From contig WELA01003606.1 in NCBI GenBank assembly GCA_009602735.1, positions 1-64,000 of the forward strand: 64,000 bases of DNA. The letters run 5' to 3'. The notes beneath the pieces are model-generated. The model was not told the DNA's origin and did no database searches. It was given only the letters and a program-made list of their open reading frames with translations. The translations under genes were made by a program, and so were the position numbers. The stretch's first letter is position 1; every line of letters starts with the position of its first letter. This document shows positions 59,876 through 64,000 of this stretch, piece by piece. The DNA is from Mesotaenium endlicherianum. Taxonomy: Eukaryota; Streptophyta; Zygnematophyceae; Zygnematales; Mesotaeniaceae.

Positions 59876-59950
59876 TTTGACAATTTGTGTTCAAATTGCT
59901 TGATTTTCAAAAAAAGAAGGTGATTATAGAAAAAATAGTTGGAGTAGTAG
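59876..59950 (+). repeat. 75-bp dispersed repeat, cut by the LARD-like copy 2 insertion
   Basis: Homologous to the reverse complement of 40829-40904. The LTR element begins exactly at its ggagtagtag end. Confidence 0.75.
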
Positions 59951-60662
59951 TGTAAGGTTATGAAAGTGTAGTTTGTTTCTTTCTAGTATTTTATGTGCAT
60001 AGAGTGTGATTTTAGAAGAACTTTGGCCTTTATTTCACGTCATTTGGACAAGTATTGAGATAGTTATGAATTTTGGAAGTTTTTAGTGAGTTTTTAATGT
60101 CACAGATTCTATTTAGTGACACGGACAGGTCTAGTGACGAAAATTTCGGTTGGAGTCCAGAAAGTAGGACATTGAAACATGAGGGTTCCAGAAAGTACGT
60201 ACAATTACGTAGAGTGCCAAAGTGATCGTGGAATTTCTAGAAACTCCGTGAGGAGTTAGTGGTTTGTGTAGTAGAATATTCTAGAGTGTGATTGTGTGCG
60301 TGTGAGTGTGCTAGCTTGTCCAACTAGGCAAGGTCACCTACATGGAAGGAGCCATAGGAGAAGGCTCTGGAGGTACTTTGCTAGAGAGGACACTTAGAGT
60401 TAAAGGATAAATGGGAAGCACAAGGAAGTAGAGGGGGCTTAGTCTAGTCTAACCTTCTTATCTTGTACACGACTTTTCTTAATAAAGTGAGTTCTTTTCC
60501 ACTCCTCTCTCATGTAGCCCTCTAACTCTTGCAAGGGTGGCATACCACCAGGCCACTCCACCTTGTGTATGCAACTAGGAAAGGTCCTCGTGCACGCTTC
60601 CACTCGCGGGTGAGGGTGCGTGAGTGTGTATGGGCGCACTCCCCGCACCCTTCCCCCTTTCA
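59951..60662 (+). repeat. 5' LTR of LARD-like copy 2
   Basis: 712 bp, about 98 percent like the copy 1 LTRs by eye. Confidence 0.92.
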
Positions 60663-63600
60663 CATGGTATCGGAGCTACCTAGTTGCTTCATTTGGAGGA
60701 GGGAGCTTTGGTTGGTGATGCTTGTAGGAGTGTAGAGAGGGTAGAGAGGATAAGCAAGGATGATTTATAAGTTGCTAAGGGCAGCCATGAAGACGAAGAT
60801 GCAAGCTAGCATCTCACTCTCTTGAAGGAGGGAGGAGATGGAAGAGAGAGAGTGCTCCAAGAAGTGTCAACTTGGATGCAACCAGATTGTTGTACGTCTT
60901 CTTTGTAGTATAAGAAGGTTGCCCAAGCATGGTAGTGATATAAGTAATATAGAGCAGCCTTTGCTTGAGTATGGAGACAAACGAGCATGAAGAGAATCTG
61001 GAGTTCACACGGCTGGATTTTTCCTTGAAGATGCAAGCTCTTTAGTGTTAAGCTCTTTCTTTGATGAGGGGGCTTAGCATAGAGGTGATAGTGGCTAGAA
61101 AGGAGTGTGTGCCCATCTCTTCAATGAAGGTGGAGCAGATTGTAAGGGTAGGCAACCAGGGACTTAGCAGCATGTGTACTTGCAAGTCTAGGAGCTTTGG
61201 CGGGCATAGCACTCGCAAGCTCAAGAGGAGCTCATGAGAAGCTCAAGAGAGGGTGCACCGGGGTGTTGCACCAACTTGGTCAAGTATGTGGCCAGATTTG
61301 GATTGCCTTGCATCACTCCTACGTAGCCACTGGTTATTTGAGGCCAGCCATGATGGAGCTTGGTACCGTATGGAGATTGAAGAAGCCTCAATTGAAGAGA
61401 AGCACCGTGAAGAAGGCTTGGAGCAAGAAGAAGCATTCCAGATTATTCTTCAAAGAGGAGAGATGGAGATGGAGCCTTTCAAGTTCAGATTTCTCTTTTC
61501 TCATGGAGGAGAGTACTACGGAGTATATGGAGTTGAGAACTATGATGAAGACAAGCCTATGGTGCAGAAGAAGAAGCAAGGTATGAAGTTGGTGCAAGAG
61601 GGCTAGTGCAAGAGATGTCTCTCACTAGAAGTGCGTGTGCGAATAGTGTTGTGTTGGGCATAGTTAAGGGGCAGATTTTGGTGCATCTATGGAAGCTCTT
61701 CATGTGAAAGTAGAGCACCAAGGCAAGCTGGGTTTAGTAGTAAGAAGTGTCATTGGGGTGACCAAGGCTAGAGTGCACTCAAGAAGCTAAGCATGTGGAA
61801 GGAGTTGCACAAAGAGAGTAGCCTATCCTCTAGTGCTTTAGTGCACGGGTCAAGTGAAGACCGAGGAGGAGTATGGTCAAGTGAGGATAGTGAAATAGGT
61901 GGAGGTAGATATGACCACAAGTAGCTATCTTCAGCCCGCTAGCAAAGAAGCGACGCGGGAAGGTGAAGGTGAAGGAGAAGCGCTTGTTTTGGTGACCTTG
62001 GCCCGGTCATCACACGGAGCAAGCGTGCCTCCTAACAACCTTGGCGAATGTACATCGCCGGTGGAGCAAGTAGAGGTGTATGATCCCCTTGCTCATATAT
62101 AGAGCAGACCCCAACTGCTCAAGTGGAGGAGCTCCTAGAAAGTGAGCTCAAGAGAAGCCCGCTTGCAAGACGACGTGTGTGCGTGCACAAGATGAGGTGC
62201 AAGCACTAAGAGTATGTGCGTATGCCCAAGTTATGGAGCTCTTGGAGGCGTTCCAGATGTGTTTCTTGGAGCCTTGTGTGAAGGTTGACCTTCAAGAAAA
62301 GCCAAAGGTATGTGGGAGTGAGCATCTAGCCAAGGAGAAGACTATGATGGAGTTTGGTGCACCACGAGCGAGACTACGCGCTCATGCCTTGTGAAGATTA
62401 CTATCGTCGCTTGATGGAGACTACGACTTTATGGATATGGACCTATGAGGAGGAGACCAAGTGTTATGGGGCTGATATGTCCTGCCTAAGATGGAGATAT
62501 ATGACAAAGACCTGGACATGAAGCTAGGAGAATCAGCGCCTATACAAGCAAGCACGAGAGAGGCGTAAAATCTGGACTTGGACACTCGAGTGGTAAGCGC
62601 CTTACCTTCATGATGAGGGGGGGGAGTGTTATAGTTGTTTATAGTGCTTGTAAGTAAGGTCAAGCCAGTCCCATGAGTTCACTTGTAACTAAGAGATGTG
62701 AAGTGGAAAGGAGTTTGAGAGCAAGTGCTTGGAAGATACTCAAATCTGTCCATGTTTGAGGGTTTTACGGGTAGGCGAGCGCGAGGTTTAAAGTTGGCAG
62801 ATTTTGGCTACTTTTTGCCTACTTAGGAGAGAGTGGGTAATATTTTCACTAGAAGTCCTACATGATGTGAGAGGCCTAGTATGAGGCCTTCCTTGAGTCA
62901 TAGTCAAGTTTCAGAATCAGGGGTTTAAGCATGTGCCATTTGTAGGCGCGGGAGCTTTACCCATGTTGCCCGCGTGTGCGTCCTACGAGCGTGAGGCACA
63001 AAGTGACGATCTCGTTTGAGTGTTAGACTTTGATTCAGACTCTGAAATTTTGTGGAGAGGTAGTCCTATGGGTTGAGAATCAGAAAANATCAGAAAAAGT
63101 AATTTTTTTAATAAAAATAGTAATTTAAGTCCTGACAGTGCCACATGGCGATCTGCTGGACTGCCGTGCGAGCCACATGTGTGAGGCAAGGCGCAATCTG
63201 GTATCATGGTCTTAGGCTTGGAATCAGGAGAAACAAAGCATACCAGTGAGTTCAAAGGGGAGATATTATGTAGATTACACAACTTTCAGGCTAAAAATGT
63301 CAAAAAAAGTCAGGGGGGTGCCACTTGGCGTCTTGAGAGGTCACCACGAGTCACGCACACGAGTGAGAGAGTGCAATACCTCTACAAGGAGTATGGCTTA
63401 GAGCTAGAGGTAGCTAAGGGTACCAGAAGGTTCAGGAACATAGTGGACTTAGGTTCATGATGTAATCTGGTCAAAATTATAAGAGCACCACGAGTAAGCC
63501 ACATGGCGCGACGAGGAGCTGCCACTTGTCCAAGAGGGCGAAAAATGAGTATTTTGGCGATTTGGCGGACTATTATGCCTTGGATCCAGCTTTGAAGTAT

Positions 63601-63911
63601 GTGGAGTTGATGGAGGGAGTATGTTACAGCCCTTATGAAGATATTGGCCTATTCCAAGACGAAGGAGTTGAAGAGAAGATGCACTTGTGTAAGGAGACGC
63701 CATGTGTGGAGACAATGTATGCGATGGAGCTTTCACTAAGTGGAGCAAGTTTGGAGTAATGAGTATCAACCTGGAGCCTGTTCAAGACCTGCAACTTGTA
63801 TAATATATGTGAATATGTGTTTTTCTAGCGTATATGTGAGCTCGATTCCTCATATTACGTCACTTATGCTTAGTATGCGCCGACGACGTCGCATCTTGAG
63901 GAGGGGGATGA

Positions 63912-64000
63912 TGTAAGGTTATGAAAGTGTAGTTTGTTTCTTTCTAGTATTTTATGTGCATAGAGTGTGATTTTAGAAGAACTTTGGCCTTTATTTCACG
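63912..64000 (+). repeat. 3' LTR of LARD-like copy 2 (partial)
   Basis: First 89 bases are present, preceded by the polypurine tract gaggaggggga at about 63897-63908. Confidence 0.9.

Larger units (their letters stand above)
59951..64000 (+). mobile_element. LARD-like LTR element, copy 2 (runs off the window)
   Basis: 5' LTR 59951-60662 (712 bp), primer-binding site tggtatcggagc at 60665-60676, interior about 3.25 kb, 3' LTR beginning at 63912 and cut by the window end. LTR start positions share copy-specific variants (atgtgcat, ttcacg), confirming that both belong to one element. The interior is near-identical to copy 1 with small indels. There is one ambiguous base at 63088. No gag/pol domains. 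The left target duplication would be agtag (59946-59950); the right one lies beyond the window. Confidence 0.92.

Noticed and set aside
1-64000. CRISPR array, operon or prokaryotic gene cluster
   Set aside because: No regularly spaced direct repeats with unique spacers, and all real genes are intron-rich eukaryotic genes.

Overview
Nuclear DNA of a streptophyte, either a charophyte green alga or an early land plant. The reasons are a plant-type cellulose synthase with an N-terminal RING finger, plant-conserved region and class-specific region; a DNAJC9/AtJ6-type J protein; an ankyrin-fused RMT2; an RS-tailed cyclophilin; spliceosomal GT-AG introns in every gene; and retroelements primed from initiator tRNA-Met. 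The species cannot be fixed. My guess is a charophyte such as a zygnematophyte.

The window has three blocks. Bases 1-16.7 kb are repeats. The outermost object is a 14.1-kb insertion (2526-16660) with long terminal inverted repeats and a 7-bp target duplication. It holds a miniature LTR element (TRIM, 4704-5214), an old gag-bearing retroelement fossil between diverged direct repeats (6980-13685), and a young 4.7-kb coding-poor LTR element (7929-12604) nested in that fossil.

Bases 17.0-56.9 kb are a gene island. It carries five intron-rich genes whose reading frames I followed exon by exon: DNAJC9-like (+, 8 exons, 302 aa), RMT2-like protein-arginine methyltransferase (-, 5 exons, 351 aa), a ubiquitin-like/SAYSvFN membrane protein (-, 7 exons, 216 aa), a cyclophilin-RS protein (+, 12 exons, 896 aa) and cellulose synthase (-, 30 exons, 1130 aa). 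All exon phases close, so no gene shows a break. Two runs of N are assembly gaps: one in an RMT2 intron, one between the cyclophilin and cellulose synthase genes.

Bases 57-64 kb are repeats again: a 0.9-kb inverted-repeat element, a solo LTR with target duplication, and a second copy of the young LTR element that runs off the window end.

The genes do not form one pathway. Cellulose synthase makes wall glucan at the plasma membrane. RMT2 and the SAYSvFN protein belong to families tied to ribosomes and ER translocation. The J protein and the cyclophilin-RS protein are nuclear chaperone and splicing-linked types. I found no tRNA, rRNA, CRISPR array or clearly unknown multi-gene system. The most notable points are the nested transposon architecture and a one-residue-short RING finger in cellulose synthase.
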